Below, piece by piece: positions 1-11,762 of a stretch of 64,000 nucleotides of DNA. The notes beneath the pieces are model-generated. The model was not told the DNA's origin and searched no databases. It saw only the letters and a program-made list of their open reading frames with translations. Location of the stretch: NCBI GenBank assembly GCA_003013855.2, contig ML058407.1, positions 2,046,001 to 2,110,000 on the forward strand. The letters are read 5' to 3'. The stretch comes from Liriodendron chinense. Lineage: Eukaryota; Streptophyta; Magnoliopsida; Magnoliales; Magnoliaceae. Position 1 is the first letter of the stretch. Every line of letters begins with the position of its first letter. The position numbers were made by a program, and so were the translations under genes.

Positions 1-141
1 TACAAAGTAAATATGCTTTATGCATGCTTGAGAGAGGATCGCATTTATGCTAGATGTTCAGTGTATCAGACAAATTATGCATTTGATTCGGTTAATCTAT
101 GCTATGCATATCTCTAATTCGATCGTATTATTGTTAATAAT
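1..141 (-). mobile_element. K1: Tat-type LTR, left fragment
   Basis: The first ~70 bases match 50178-50247 inside another Tat-type LTR (K2). After 141 the sequence is broken by Element A and resumes at 41110, as the shared ATAAT duplication shows. This is therefore the left piece of one LTR of the TGTTAGAAC...CCCCAACA family; its outer end lies outside the window. Orientation is inferred from Element D, whose pol genes are on the minus strand of the same LTR type. No coding content. Confidence 0.75.
137..141. repeat. Target-site duplication ATAAT, left copy (Element A)
   Basis: ATAAT directly precedes the Element A terminus (TGTTCGC) and recurs at 41105-41109 directly after the other terminus. 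A 5-bp duplication is the size made by plant LTR-retrotransposon integrases. Confidence 0.9.
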
Positions 142-1071
142 TGTTCGCTTCCCCAAGTGTAGGGTTGCAATGTAGTAATAATCTCGGTAAGACCGAGGTC
201 GATTCACAGGGAAGGAAGTAAACAATTCTAACTATCCTAATAACTAGAATCTAAAGAGGTTTGTGAAATTGGTTTTGAACATAAAATAGAAAATCTGATA
301 ATGAAAAGATAACTAGAGCATCAAGGATCCACTTATAACTCTCCTTAGATGCATAATTTGCTATGGTTTCTCACTTTCTCAACTAGAATTGAAATTAAGT
401 TCTATCTAGTCGGATAATAGAGCAGTTAAAACAATCAATCTGTCACATGTATGATTCATGTACATGATTCTCTCAATGCAAGCTAGGACTTGAGCACACT
501 CAATTGCATAGGTCAGTCCCAATTCCAATATGGTTAAGATCACAACCATAATCATCATTAAATCCTGTCACAAGATAAAACTAGATCATGATTTGAACTT
601 GATCCAAATCACATACACAGTCTCACATACTTCAGAATTTCCAGAAAGTAGACTTTTAGTATGAAACTCCCACATGAAGATCATAGATCTAGAGCGTATT
701 CCAATTCCTCGGATCATACAGGTCTAGACTAGCTCAAAACAATTAAGAACTCAAGCAATTCTTCCAAACATCCATGAGTCATCATAAGATTACGAAAAAC
801 TACTTAGTACTTGAATTAAACTTCAAACCATTATTCTTCAATAGAAATCCAACTTGAAACCAATAAAATGAATTAAACAATCTAAAAAAACTATAAGGTT
901 CACCTCTTAGCTCTAGCTAAGAGATTAGCTAATGAAAAGCATATTAAAAACAAAACTAGAACTAGAACTAAAAGAAGAAGAAAACTAGTTGTAGGAGGCT
1001 AGGAAGCCTCCTACGTCTTGAATTCTTTTCTCCCCACATTGCTAGATGCCCTAGGAAGAGAGTGGAGGTGG

Positions 1072-1080
1072 CCTTTTATA
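1072..1080 (-). promoter_or_regulatory. TATA box of Element A 3' LTR
   Basis: TATAAAAGG on the minus strand, in the same LTR position as TATAAAAGG at 40611-40603 and 32188-32196. It marks the U3 promoter; the GACCGGTC array begins about 90 bp upstream. Confidence 0.7.
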
Positions 1081-1170
1081 AGTTGGAGCGGAAGATTCCA
1101 GATTGCGCAAGAAATCACGCAATGGCGCAGAGAAAATCGGAGCTTAACGGACAAGCTCTGTTATGCTAAC

Positions 1171-1335
1171 GACCGGTCACACGACCGGTCTAAGCTCATG
1201 AACGAACGGTCGCACGACCAGTCTCAAAACCTCAAAAACAATCCAATGAGTTTTGTGCTTCTGGACTCATCTCGACCTTTCTGGCGACCGGTCGGGCGAC
1301 CGGTCTAGCTGTGTAGACCTGTCTGGCGACCGGTC
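1171..1335. repeat. GACCGGTC palindrome array in Element A LTR
   Basis: Perfect copies of the self-complementary 8-mer GACCGGTC at 1171, 1183, 1286, 1298 and 1328, with degenerate copies between. Pairs sit 12 bp apart start to start, giving a larger inverted repeat. The whole cluster lies upstream of the TATA box. The sister LTR (40702-40853) keeps only two perfect copies (40735, 40817). Confidence 0.85.
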
Positions 1336-1598
1336 TTGAGACAGGTTTTGAGACAGGTCTTGGGATAGCTTTTCGATATTTCTTCTCTTTCTTTCTTCTT
1401 CTTTCCTCCACCTTTTGTCACTTGTTATATTGATCTTCAATGCATATAAAGTGACTCTTGTAACTATGCATTAGTGAAGTCTTCCTCTCAATCCTACAAT
1501 CACAAATACATGCATTAGATTAGTCTTTAAATCATGAAAACCATGCACAATGAGTGATGAATTGGGGTTAGAATATGCACAATTAAGAGCTCAAAACA

Positions 1599-2721
1599 CC
1601 CCCAACCAGCATTTTGCTAGTCCCGAGCAAAACATGCGTGAAACAAGTTTCATTCTCTAAAACCCAACTCTTCTTCGAAAACTATGTTTCTATACATTCC
1701 AAGACATGCAAGTACAAAAATCAACAAAACTGAGTGATAGAAGTTGAGACCTTAAACTTCCAAAAACATAACAAGTGTTCATATGGAATTCTCGCTGATT
1801 GATTAATAAATAGAAGGATCCAAACAAATTAACCTAGTGTGCTCAGTGAATGCTCATCTCATGGATTTCCAGGGTTACCTTCTTCATGAATTAGCTAAGG
1901 TATGGATTCAACGGTGTATAGATCAACAACAAGCCTATGATAGGAATTTACCTTATTGTCCTTCCGACGACTTTCACACCACGTCCCATTTCTGGCTTTG
2001 GTTACAGGTAGACCATCCCTCGGTTGGTAATAGGTAGCCCTTTTCGGAATTTTCCACCATATTCTCCATCATTCCCATATTTTCATCCTTCCTTTCCGTT
2101 TTCTTTTTCGTTAGATAGGATTTTTAGAAATCCATATCTTTCGTTATTTTCCCATGGACAAGGATGGACAAAGTACCCCGGCTTGGTTTCTCAACACCTC
2201 AAATCCAAACTTAACCAATCCACAATTCCACATAATCCTTTCAAAACATGAGAATCGTGTAACGTGAACTAGGAGTAAAAGTGTTTCAATATTTCTACCA
2301 ATCAAATCAATAGGGGAATCCAATTAGAAAACCATCATGTTACAAGTCCTTTAAGAGTTTCAAAATCATCTCACTACATCTTTCTTCCTTTCATACTTAC
2401 GACATCCGAAGTGCATATAAACGCGGTTTTCTAAAGGAGTTCTGAATTTTCAGAAAAATAGAAAAATCTCTACATAATTGCTTGAAATGTCACAAAAGCT
2501 AGTAGATTCATCTAAGGAATCTCTCACCCCCAACCAAGATCTTACATTGTCCTCAATGTAATAAGATATGCAATATGCATGACATGAGAGCAATAACATA
2601 AAACAAAGGGGAGTGAGAAGGAGAGTACCTGAGGTAGCAAGTTAATCAATTCTAGCATCTTCCATTGTCTCGATGAGACTTATTCAATCCTAAATGCAGA
2701 AAGAAATCCTAACCTACCTAC
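1599..2721 (-). other. Element A 3' noncoding region and polypurine tract
   Basis: The purine tract on the minus strand (1611-1599, GGTTGGGGGTG-like) primes plus-strand synthesis next to the 3' LTR. The rest is diverged but clearly the reverse-complement counterpart of Element 1's 3' region (30480-31590), for example the block near 1970-2200 against 31000-31200. No open frame is convincing; short ORFs here are chance. Confidence 0.75.
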
Positions 2722-3896
2722 CTACCTTTGATTAGTCCGATCGACTACATGATCAAATTGGAGCAGGATCTTCATGAATTTCAATAGGTTTCTCATGAGG
2801 ACCATCCAAAGTCCTGCTCTAATGTACACATGGGTGCGTTTCTTCATTAAGGTCCAATCATAGTGTGCACCACACGCATGTAAGGAGGAGATAAGAGCAG
2901 CAAAAAGAAATCTCTTCAAGTTCTGAATTGGGTTGTAATTGATTAAAAACAGGTCCTCCCAATCAAAATTTTCAATGGGTTGAAGAACCCATGATGGTGT
3001 AGAGACATTCATCAAGTATTCTTCAGTTTGGGTTGTCTCCTCCACAATTTCAGAATTGCATGGTGCTTCCACAAACAATGGTAAAGAGTGTAAATCAGTG
3101 GAATGGTTTTCTTCATGCACCGACACCATGTCTAACAAACTATCCAACTCCTTAATCATCTCATCATCCAGATCATAGGGGTGGGTCATGCATTCCTCTA
3201 GGAAATTGAGAGAGTCGAATGAAGGGTCCTCATTCTCCCTAAGTGATTGAGGAAATTCTGTTTCAAGGGTAAGGAATTCCTCCTTTATAGAGGGGAGGTC
3301 TTCCAAAGAAATTTTTTTAGATTTAGTGGTAAGCACATCATCTAACATTGGTTGATCTAAAATTTCAGATTGTGCTACTACATCATCCAAAGAAACAAAA
3401 TTTTCAACCCAAGGAAGCTATTCCACAATAGAATTTGGCATGTGTTGTTGGTGGAAGGACTCAAAAATATAGACTTCAGCCATCTCTCTAGCAAGAATAT
3501 CTTCCGGCGACTCATAAACATTCGGCCCTTTGGAAGAAGAAATCATGGACTCACAATCATCCTCGGAACCCTCGTTATAGGCAATCAAACTATTACTTTC
3601 AGATTTTGTAGATTCCTCGGGTTCGTCAATCGTCCTTGAAATCTCTTCATCATTCAAATCAGAATAGTTAAAAGAGATAGTTGATTCACCATAATCGATG
3701 GTAATGTTAGGATCATTGAGATCTACATTCCCTAAAAGTTTAGTCATTAAATCCGGGGAAGGTAGGGCTTGGATAGCCACATCCTCCTCTATGCTGGGGA
3801 TTGATTCGGTGTTCTCAATATCGGGTTCAGGATTTTGAGATGGCGAGAGGTTTTGTATGCATTGCTCAGTTATTTCCATAAACTCTCGCAGCGTAT
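2722..3896 (-). pseudogene. Acidic ORF of Element A, C-terminal part
   Basis: Minus-strand frame from the Element 1 junction to 2722, about 390 codons, with one in-frame TAG at 3420-3418 separating two long open blocks. It is strongly acidic (many D/E, few K/R) with no zinc finger, protease, RT or integrase motif. One block (about 3215-3060, LDDEMIKELDSLLDMVSV) resembles the protease-RT spacer of Element 1 (INDDIIREMDAILDVMPV, about 8470-8540), suggesting derivation from an Athila polyprotein after internal loss of gag and protease. The N-terminal part is at 33536-33158, in frame across the Element 1 insertion. Function unknown. A single stop in over 500 codons suggests it was maintained until recently. 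Confidence 0.7.
3892..3896. repeat. Target-site duplication CGTAT, left copy (Element 1)
   Basis: CGTAT directly before the 5' LTR start TGTTGAGCTC and again at 33153-33157 directly after the 3' LTR end GCGAACA. Confidence 0.93.
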
Positions 3897-4134
3897 TGTT
3901 GAGCTCTTAATTGTGCATATGCTAACCCCAATTCATCACTCATTATGCAAGGTTTTCATGATTTATAGACTAATCTAATGCATGGATTTGTGATTGTAGG
4001 GATGAGAGAAAGGATTCATCAATTGGAGACTTAAATATGCCATTTACAAGTAAAGAAGATCAAAGGACTAAGCGTCAAAGGATGAAAGAAAGAAGTCAAA
4101 GAAAAGAAGAAAGAAAGCAGAAGAATGTGCCCAA

Positions 4135-4391
4135 GACCGGTCGTCCATAGCCCAGGACCGGTCGTCCGACCGGTCCGATTACTCAACAGAGGGGCCCTAC
4201 GGCCACAACTCACTGGACTGTCCAAGACCGGTCCTACGACCGATCGTCCACCGCTCAGACCGGTCGTGCGACCGGTCCTTGAATTAAAATTGCAGGCTCG
4301 GAATTTCCCAAAACTCTCTGGACGTTTTCGCACTTTTGCGACCGGTCGTGCGACCGGTCGTCCAGGAGCTAGACCGATCGTGCAACCGGTC
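4135..4391. repeat. GACCGGTC array in Element 1 5' LTR
   Basis: About eight perfect GACCGGTC copies plus three degenerate ones, several in closely spaced pairs (GACCGGTC-GTGC-GACCGGTC type), ending about 100 bp upstream of the TATA region. The matching 3' LTR array is at about 31830-32090. Confidence 0.85.
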
Positions 4392-4492
4392 GTCTGCGTA
4401 ATGATGCGTGTTCTACAAGCTCCGAATTTCTGTACGCACTGCGTATTCTTACGCATCTTCTGGATGATTCCGACGCTGTGGAGCTTCCCCAC

Positions 4493-4501
4493 AATAAAAG
4501 G
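4493..4501 (+). promoter_or_regulatory. Mutated TATA box in Element 1 5' LTR
   Basis: The position reads AATAAAAGG, whereas the 3' LTR reads TATAAAAGG (32188-32196) in identical context (CCCCAC before, ACACC after). A single T-to-A change has damaged the upstream promoter copy. Confidence 0.7.
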
Positions 4502-5461
4502 ACACCTAGGGATTGTTCTTAGGGTATCTTAGAAGGGATTGAGCACGGTGGGAGACGACGGAAGTCAGATTTGGAGTTCTACAACTTCTCCTAGTTTGCT
4601 TTCTAGTTTTATGTTTTATTTAGTTATTTTCATGTTTCCTTGGATCATGAACGGCTAAACCTCTTAGCTAGGTCTAAAAGGTGAAGCTTGTAGTGAATCT
4701 AAGATGTTTCAATTCGTTTGATTTGGTTTTAAGTTGGATTTCATGTTTAAGAACAATGGTTTGAAGTTTAATTCAAGTACTAAGTAGTTTTTCTTAGTCT
4801 TATGATGACTCATGGATGTTTGGAAGAATTACTTGAGTTCTTAATTGTTGTGAATAGTCTAGACCTGTATGATCCGAGGAATTGGAATCCGCTCTAGATT
4901 TATGATCTTCATGTGGGAACTTCTTACCAAAGTTCTATTTTTCTGGAAATTCTTAAGTATGTGAGACTGTGCATGTGATTTGAATCAAGTTCAAATCATG
5001 ATCTAGTTTTGTCTTGTGACAGATTTAACGATGGTTATGATTATGATCTTAGCCTATTGGAATTGGGACTGACCTATGCAATTGAGTATGCTCGTCCTAG
5101 CTTACATTGAGTGAATCATATACATTGATCTTACATATGGCAGATTGTTTGGTTTAACTGTTCTATCATCTGACTAGATAGATCTTAATTTTGATTCTAG
5201 TTGAGAAAGTGAGAAACCATAGTGAATTGAGCATCAAGGATTGCTACAAGTGGATCCTTGAACCCCTAGTGCCTTCTTATTAATTGATTACCTTCAGTTT
5301 AATTCAACATTACAATCTTCTACAAATCCATTTGTTAGCTTTTCAGTAGAACTATTGGAAGTGTTTTGTGGATTCCTACATAAGTCCCTGTGGATCAACC
5401 TCGGTCTTACCGAGATTATTACTACATCGCAACCCTACACTTGGGGAAGTGAACAAGTTTT

Positions 5462-5479
5462 TGGCGCTGCTGCAGGGGA
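5462..5479 (+). other. Primer binding site (tRNA-Asp type), Element 1
   Basis: TGGCGCTGCTGCAGGGGA, six bases after the LTR end. It matches the Athila tRNA-Asp site TGGCGCCGTTGCCGGGGA at 15 of 18 positions. Tolerated mismatch or decay after insertion cannot be told apart. Confidence 0.8.
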
Positions 5480-6151
5480 CTTTGACGGTTTTTCACAAAA
5501 TTTCTAAAAATGGTATCTATTTAGGATTTTTAGAATTCTAGTATTAACTTAGTTTGTTTTATTTTGATTTTTTTCTTTTGCAGGGATTTTAGGAAGTTGA
5601 AGAAGACATAAGGATTTCAAGTGCTCAAATCAGGTTCTATCTTTCTAAACCTTACTCTTCTTCCTCCCCTAATCTTTCCTATCATATTCATCTCTTGTAG
5701 AGTGGGTGGAGACTCCTTTTTGGATCTCTGATAGGTAGGCCTTGTGCCGCCTGGATTCCTATTAGTCGGCACTGCCATCTTGGATCACCTTGTGCTCAGA
5801 GATTTCTCTTCTCACCTCTACTCCTCTTTCTTCTTTTTCTGCACTTTTCTCAAAAGATTCAAAGAGTGGGTGGGGAGTTCTCTGAACCCCTATTGACCAC
5901 GAGAAATTGGTCTCTATCCTTGCTTCTGGCTCAGCCATTGCAAGACACCTTGTGCTTCAGTCTTAGAGAAGAGTAAAGAAAGGAAGGAAGAATTCTTCTT
6001 TCTTACTTACTTCATACTTTTAGGATTTGCATTCCACATTGGGCTCGAGATTCCAATAACCGACTCATTAGTGAATGGGGAATAGTTGAAGGAATTGACA
6101 GAGAACCACTGTGATAGGAGACATCTAAATTCTCCAATTTTGTCTGAAAAT
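5480..6151 (+). other. Element 1 untranslated leader
   Basis: Noncoding stretch between primer site and gag. It has internal similarity (two blocks containing CACCTTGTGCT, near 5785 and 5952) but no sustained ORF. Packaging signals would be expected here by analogy; none can be pinpointed. Confidence 0.6.
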
Positions 6152-7162
6152 ATGGTTGTAAATCAACCCAATCCTATGGCGAATCAAAATCTGGGCTAAA
6201 ACCAAACCGAAACGGGAGAGAATGTGGTTGAGAATGTTCCCCGACCAAAAACATTACGTGATTACTTGCACCCAGCAAGAGCGAGCACTCCCTCATGCAT
6301 AGTTTTTTCACAAAATGCAGGCAATGTAGATTTGAAACTGGGAGTAATCCAACTCCTTCCGAGATTCCATGGATTAGACAGTGAAATTACCTATCAACAC
6401 CTTAAGGAATTTGATGAGGTAATAACCACCATGCACTTTGCAAACGTAACTGATGATGTGGTGAGGCTTAAATTATTTCCTTTTACTCTTAAAGATAAAG
6501 CTAAAGGTTAGCTTCATGCATTAAGGCCATGATCAATTGGTGCATGGACTGATATGCATAGGGAGTTCATTAACAAATTGTTCCCTACTCACAAAACGAA
6601 CATGTTGAGGTGCCTTATCATGAACTCTGCCCAAAAGGAAGATGAGACCTTCTTCCAATGTTGGGAGAGGTTTAAAGACTTATTAAATGCATGCCCACAT
6701 CATAGCTATGAAATTTGGCGGGTTATAAGCTTTTTCTATGAAGGACTGACTTCACCCATACGCCAATTCATAGAGATGATGTGTAATGGGGAGTTCATGA
6801 ATAAGGAAGCCGAGGAAGCATGGGACTATTTGGAGGAATTGGCTGAGAATGCACAGTCTTGGGATACATCTAAACCAACAAATTCCAATACTAGCCAACA
6901 AAAGGAAAAAGGAGGAATTTATGTCCTATCAGAAGAGGATAGCATAAGTACACATGTGGCTAGCCTCATAAGAAAAGTCGAGGCCATGGAGACGATCAAC
7001 TCTAATGACATTGAAACTGTTCGTGGAATTTTTACCGGAAATCAACATATAACACAAGATTGTCCCACAATTTCAAGCGGTTCAAGACATCTTACAAGAA
7101 TAAACAAATGCCATAAACAGTTATCAAAGGCAATTTGGTGCTCCAAACTCAAACATGTTTAA
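6152..7162 (+). pseudogene. gag: Athila gag (broken)
   Basis: Gag forms the particle that packages element RNA. The ATG at 6152 opens a frame that keeps the Athila gag core: TLRDYLHPARASTPSCIVF, GVIQLLPRFHGLDSE, then FYEGLTSPIRQFIEMMCNGE and LAENAQSWDTS. Three in-frame stops occur at 6197 (TAA), 6509 (TAG, where the family has Trp) and about 6533 (TGA). The zinc-knuckle region near 7030-7110 has lost its cysteine pattern, and a frameshift near 7100 separates it from the next frame. It cannot make full-length Gag. Confidence 0.9.
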
Positions 7163-8867
7163 TTCTAGTTGGAATAACCATCCCAACTTCAGTTGGAGGA
7201 ATGGATCCACTGCGAATGCAAACAATATCCCTCAAGCTCAACCTTTACTAGGTCCATCCTTAGCCATTACACCAAAAGCTACGTTAGAGGAGATGTTGGG
7301 TGCATTCCTATCAGTTCAAGATGAATATAACAAGACTAATTCTCTGAAAATAGATGGGTTCATGCAAGAGCAATTGAAATTTAATCAAAGTTCAACTCAA
7401 GCCATCAATGACTTGAAAACTTCAATGGCTAGAGTTGAATCTCACCTCAGTGTTAGGGAGAAAGGCACACTTCCTGCCCAACCTCTTCCTAACCCAAGAA
7501 CCCAATTTGAGATACAAGAGGCAAGCTCATCCTCCCAACATACGGAGCATGTTCAAGCTATCACCACTTTGAGAAGTGGGAAAATAGTTGATAAATCTAA
7601 TCCGGTGAAGGCCCTAAAGCCTAAGGATCCGAAAAATTCCAAAGAGGATGATAGCTCAAACAACACTCCACAAGAGAAAGAACCGGAAAGGCAATACAAG
7701 ACGGTTGCCCCGTTTCCTCGAAGGTTGATTTCACCCAAACCTTTAGACAAAAACATGGAAATTTTAGAGGTTTTCAAGCAGGTGAAGATCAACATTCCGT
7801 TGTTGGATGCCATAAAGCAAATACCATCCTATGCCAAATTTCTAAAGAAATTGTGCACGGTCAAAAGGAAACACAATATTCATAACAAAGTACTTTTGAC
7901 TGAGAATTTGAGTGCTATTATCAAGCAAGAGGTGCCCAAAAAATATAAGGATCCAGGTAGTCCAACCATCTCATGCATCATAGGAGATTACCGGATTAAA
8001 CAAGCCTTACTCGATTTAGGGGCAAGTGTAAACCTCATTCCATACTCGGTTTATGAACAACTTGGGTTAGGTGAATTGAAACCCACCAAAACCACACTCC
8101 AACTTGCTGATAGATCTATTCGTATACCGAGAGGAGTGATTGAGGATGTTTTAGTCCAAGTTGATAAATTCTACTACCCAGTAGACTTTATTATCTTGGA
8201 TACACATCCCGTGATAGGTACCGGTGCTCAAATTCCCGTCATACTTGGCCGCCCTTTTCTAGCTACTTTCAATGCGATTATCAATTGTAGAAACGGGCTT
8301 GTAAAAATGTCATTTGAAAATATGACACTTGACCTGAATATATTTGATTTATGCAAACAACCACGGGACATCGATGAGGAGATCCACAAGATAAACTTGA
8401 TTGAATCATTCGTAGAGGAGACTTTTCCCTCAACATTATATTCCGACCCTTTGGAGGCATGTGTGGCCCACTCTCATGAGATAAATGATGACATAATACG
8501 AGAGATGGATGCCATTTTAGATGTGATGCCGGTGCTTGATAACAAAAGATGGAGGGCCCTATTTGAACCTTTACCCGTAAATGAGAACAAGCCCCTCCCA
8601 TCCAATATCAAGGCACCAACACTTGACCTAAAACCATTACCAAGTGAGTTGAAATATGTTTATTTAGGTCGAGATGAGACATATCCGGTGGTGATTTCTT
8701 CCCACTTTGATGAGGAACAAGAGAGTAGGCTAATTACCACTCTAATAGAGCACAAGAGTGTCATTGGGTGGTCGATTGCGGATCTCAAAGGCATAGACCC
8801 ACTGATTTGTACTCATCGCATACACCTTGAGGAGAATACGAAAACATCTAGGCAACCACAAAGATGA
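7155..8867 (+). pseudogene. gag-pro: Athila gag C-terminus and aspartic protease
   Basis: Open for 570 codons. It opens with the Gag tail (NNHPNFSWRN), continues through a variable linker, and contains the retropepsin-like protease at about residues 270-410: active-site motif DLGASVNLIPYSVY near 8011-8055 and the distal ILGRPFLATFNAIINC near 8240-8290. The DLGAS form is an Athila hallmark. The tail (about residues 415-570) is the acidic protease-RT spacer and the start of the RT module (IGWSIADLKGIDPLICTHRI). It ends at TGA 8865 where related elements continue into RT. Protease motifs look intact; neighbours in the polyprotein are broken. Confidence 0.9.
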
Positions 8868-10054
8868 TTCAATCCAAACATGAAGGGTGGTTAAGGCCGA
8901 AGTGGTGAAACATTGGATGTGGGTATTATTTACCCAATATCCGATAGTCAATGGGTGAGCCCAACTCAAATGGTGCCTAAGAAATTCGAAATAACCATCG
9001 TAGCCAATGCCAACAATGAACTCGTACCAACCAGAGTCACTACCGGTTGGAGAGTGCGCATAGACTACAGGAAGCTAAACACTGTCACGAGGAAAGACCA
9101 CTTCCCCCTACCATTTGTTGATCAAATTTTAGAAAGGTTGGCGGGTCATTCCCATTTTTGCTTCCTTGATGGATATTCAGGGTATAACCAAATAGAATCG
9201 CCCTTGAAGACCAAGAAAAGACTACATTCACATGTCCATTCGGCACTTTCGCCTATCGACGGATGCCGTTTGGACTATGCAATGCCCCCACCACTTTTCA
9301 GCGATGTATGATGAATATCTTTTCTGATATGGTGGGGACAATTCTCGAAGTCTTCATGGATGATTTCTCAGTATTTGGTTGTAGCTTTAATGAGTGCCTT
9401 GTGCACTTAAAATCTGTGTTGAAAAGATGTGAAGAGAAGAACCTTGTGTTGAATTGGGAGAAATGTCACTTTATGGTTCAAAAGGGAATTGTACTTGGTC
9501 ACATCGTTTAACAAAACAGAATCGAGGTGGACAATGCGAAAATCGATCTTATCTCTAACCTTCCACCACCCAAGAGCATACGAGATGTGCGGTCCTTTTT
9601 GAGACACGCAGGATTTTATAGAAGGTTCATAAAGGACTTCAGTTCACTCTCTCGTCCTTTTTGTAACCTACTTAAAAAGGAGAATTCATTCGAGTGGAAT
9701 GAAGATTGTCAAAATGCCTTTACCACACTTAAAGGTATGTTGACATGTGCTCCCATAATGCAACCACCTAATTGGAGCCTTCCTTTTGAAATTATGTGCG
9801 ATGCAAGCAACTATGCTATTGGGGCCGTGCTAGGCCAAAGAAACGAGAGGAAGCCATGTGTTATCTACTATGCAAGTAGAACCTTAAACTCAGCCCAAGA
9901 AAACTACACCACTACAGAAAAAGAACTTTTAGCCGTAGTTTTTGCCTTGGACAAGTTTAGGTCCTACTTGATTGGATCCAAGATCATCATATTCACTGAC
10001 CATGTCGCGCTTAAGTACCTTCTCTCTAAGAAGGATGCTAACCACGGTTGTTAA
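8868..10054 (+). pseudogene. pol: Athila reverse transcriptase and RNase H (frameshifted)
   Basis: RT fingers/palm appear in one frame from 8911 (WRVRIDYRKLNTVTRKDHF, FLDGYSGYNQIE). After a frameshift near 9200-9280 the frame at 9263 shows MPFGLCNAPTTFQRCM and the catalytic FMDD box (VFMDDFSVFG). A TAA at 9509 interrupts GHIV, then the RT connection and RNase H follow (FEIMCDASNYAIGAVLGQ, YYASRTLNSAQENYTTTEKE, FTDHVALKYLL). The frame ends at 10052-10054 after another shift. All catalytic landmarks are recognisable, but not in one frame. Confidence 0.92.
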
Positions 10055-10846
10055 GATGGATCCTTTTACTCCAGGAATTTGACATAGAGATACGTGATAA
10101 GAAAGGAGTAGAAAATGTAGTGGCTGACCATTCTCTCTCGACTTGTTCTCACTGATTCCCCTGAAACGACCGTGATCAATGACATGTTCCCTGATGAACA
10201 ACTTTTTAAAGTCTCCCAATTGCCATGGTATGCGGACATTGCTAACTATCTTGCTACAGGTACAATCCCTACACATTGGAAAAAGCAAGATAAGGATAAA
10301 TTCTTCACTAAGGTGCGAAAATTCCTATGAGATGACCCATACTTATTCAAGTATTGTCTCGATCAAATCATAAGGAGATGTGTGCCAGATGATGAACAAT
10401 AAAGTATCATCTCCTTCTGTCATTCTCAGGCATGTGGTGGCCACTTTTCGGCTAAGAAGACCACAACCAAAATTCTGTAATGTGGGTTTTATTGGCCCAC
10501 TATGTTCAAGGACATACATGAGTTTTGCAAAACATGTGAGCCTTGTCAGAAATTGGGAGGAATCTCCCGTAGAAATATGATGCCACTCAATCCCATCTTA
10601 ATAATCAAAATTTTTTATTGTTGGGGCATCGATTTCATGGGTCCATTCCCATCTTCTTTTGGAAACGTATATATCTTGCTTGCCGTTAACTATGTGTCCA
10701 AATGGGTCGAGGCGATCCCATGTCAGAATAATGACCATAAAACAGTCATTCATTTCTTAAAAGAGAATATTCTTTCCCGATTTGGAACACCTCGAGTCAT
10801 CATAAGTGATGGAGGGTCTCACTTTTGTAATCGCCCATTTAAAACC
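10055..10846 (+). pseudogene. pol: Athila integrase, N-terminal part, cut by Element D
   Basis: Degraded link (VENVVADH-type text near 10110), then integrase sequence: the zinc-binding region with the C-x2-C pair CEPCQK near 10530, and the catalytic core with the first aspartate in WGIDFMGPF (about 10624) and the second in IISDGGSHF (about 10800). The reading breaks at CNRPFKT where Element D enters. The third catalytic residue (Glu) is in the detached fragment at 29782-30375, so the catalytic triad is physically split by 18.9 kb. Confidence 0.9.
10842..10846. repeat. Target-site duplication AAACC, left copy (Element D)
   Basis: AAACC before TGTTAGAACTAG at 10847 and again at 29777-29781 after CCCCAACA. 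Confidence 0.93.
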
Positions 10847-11762
10847 TGTTAGAACTAGAAAAAAATGAACTCCAAAAGGGGCATTTTCCTTGAAATGTGG
10901 TGTTTTGTTGCTTTGGGGTTCTGAATAATGGACACATTCATAGACAATCACAAGCATTCATAAAAGTACACTAAGGAGAGATATCGCAAGGCGAATTTTA
11001 TTCTAGAGATCCTGAGATCTTGTACATTCCAGGTCGTGATCTGGCACGAGCCCTTAATTACATCGAATGATCGATGACCCTTGATTAAAAGGCAAAAGAC
11101 TAGTCAGTAAGGACTATGGTCTGAGAGTTTGTGGTCATAGAGACCTGTATTTGTTTTGTTATGGACCGAACCATCTTTGTATTAGTCAGATGTCTATGTC
11201 CCATGTTTTGGCCAGGAGATCCGGGCTGAGACTATTAGGGTTTATGACTGAGAAGGACGACTCTGGGCCTGCGCCTGTCAATGTATGGACAGGTGACCTC
11301 GGGAAGTCCACTCTGCAGTTGTGTATACCAGCGTAGCCCAACCGACGGATGCCGTTTTTAATGGGTAGGGCATCGACTGTTGTGTTGTGGCAGTTCATAA
11401 CAATTGTTTTGTAGTGAATTGAAACTCTTTGATATGGTTTATCGTGATAACCATAGTCCCGTTTGTCTAGCTTTTGACTCAAATCGGATCACATCTTTAC
11501 AGTAAATATAAATGATGACATGTTTGCATAGTTCTGGATGCTGGTGGCGTCTCTTTCGAGAAGTCGTTTCGTTCATCGTGTCGAATCAGATTAAACTTTG
11601 AAGATGCACAATTTTGCTCATTTAGAGATCCTGAAATGTCTATTTGACCATTCCATTGCGTCCGGAACGCTCGAAATACCCAAAATAGGCTCAAGTGGCA
11701 CTTGAAAACACTTAAAATTGAGTCCAGTGCACCCATGAACATGTTCTGGAATTGGCTGATTT

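Larger units (their letters stand above)
142..1598 (-). repeat. Element A 3' LTR
   Basis: About 1.46 kb, read on the minus strand from TGTTTTGAGCTCTTAATTG to GAAGCGAACA. It matches, with scattered differences, the split 5' LTR at 33800-33974 plus 39849-41104, and more loosely the Element 1 LTRs. It carries a TATA box (1080-1072) and, upstream of it, a GACCGGTC array (1171-1335). Confidence 0.92.
3897..5455 (+). repeat. Element 1 5' LTR
   Basis: 1559 bp from TGTTGAGCTC to AGTGAACA, matching 31591-33152 (1562 bp) with scattered substitutions. It contains the GACCGGTC array, a TATA region at 4493 and the conserved Athila-type 3' end TCTTACCGAGATTATTACTAC. Confidence 0.95.
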
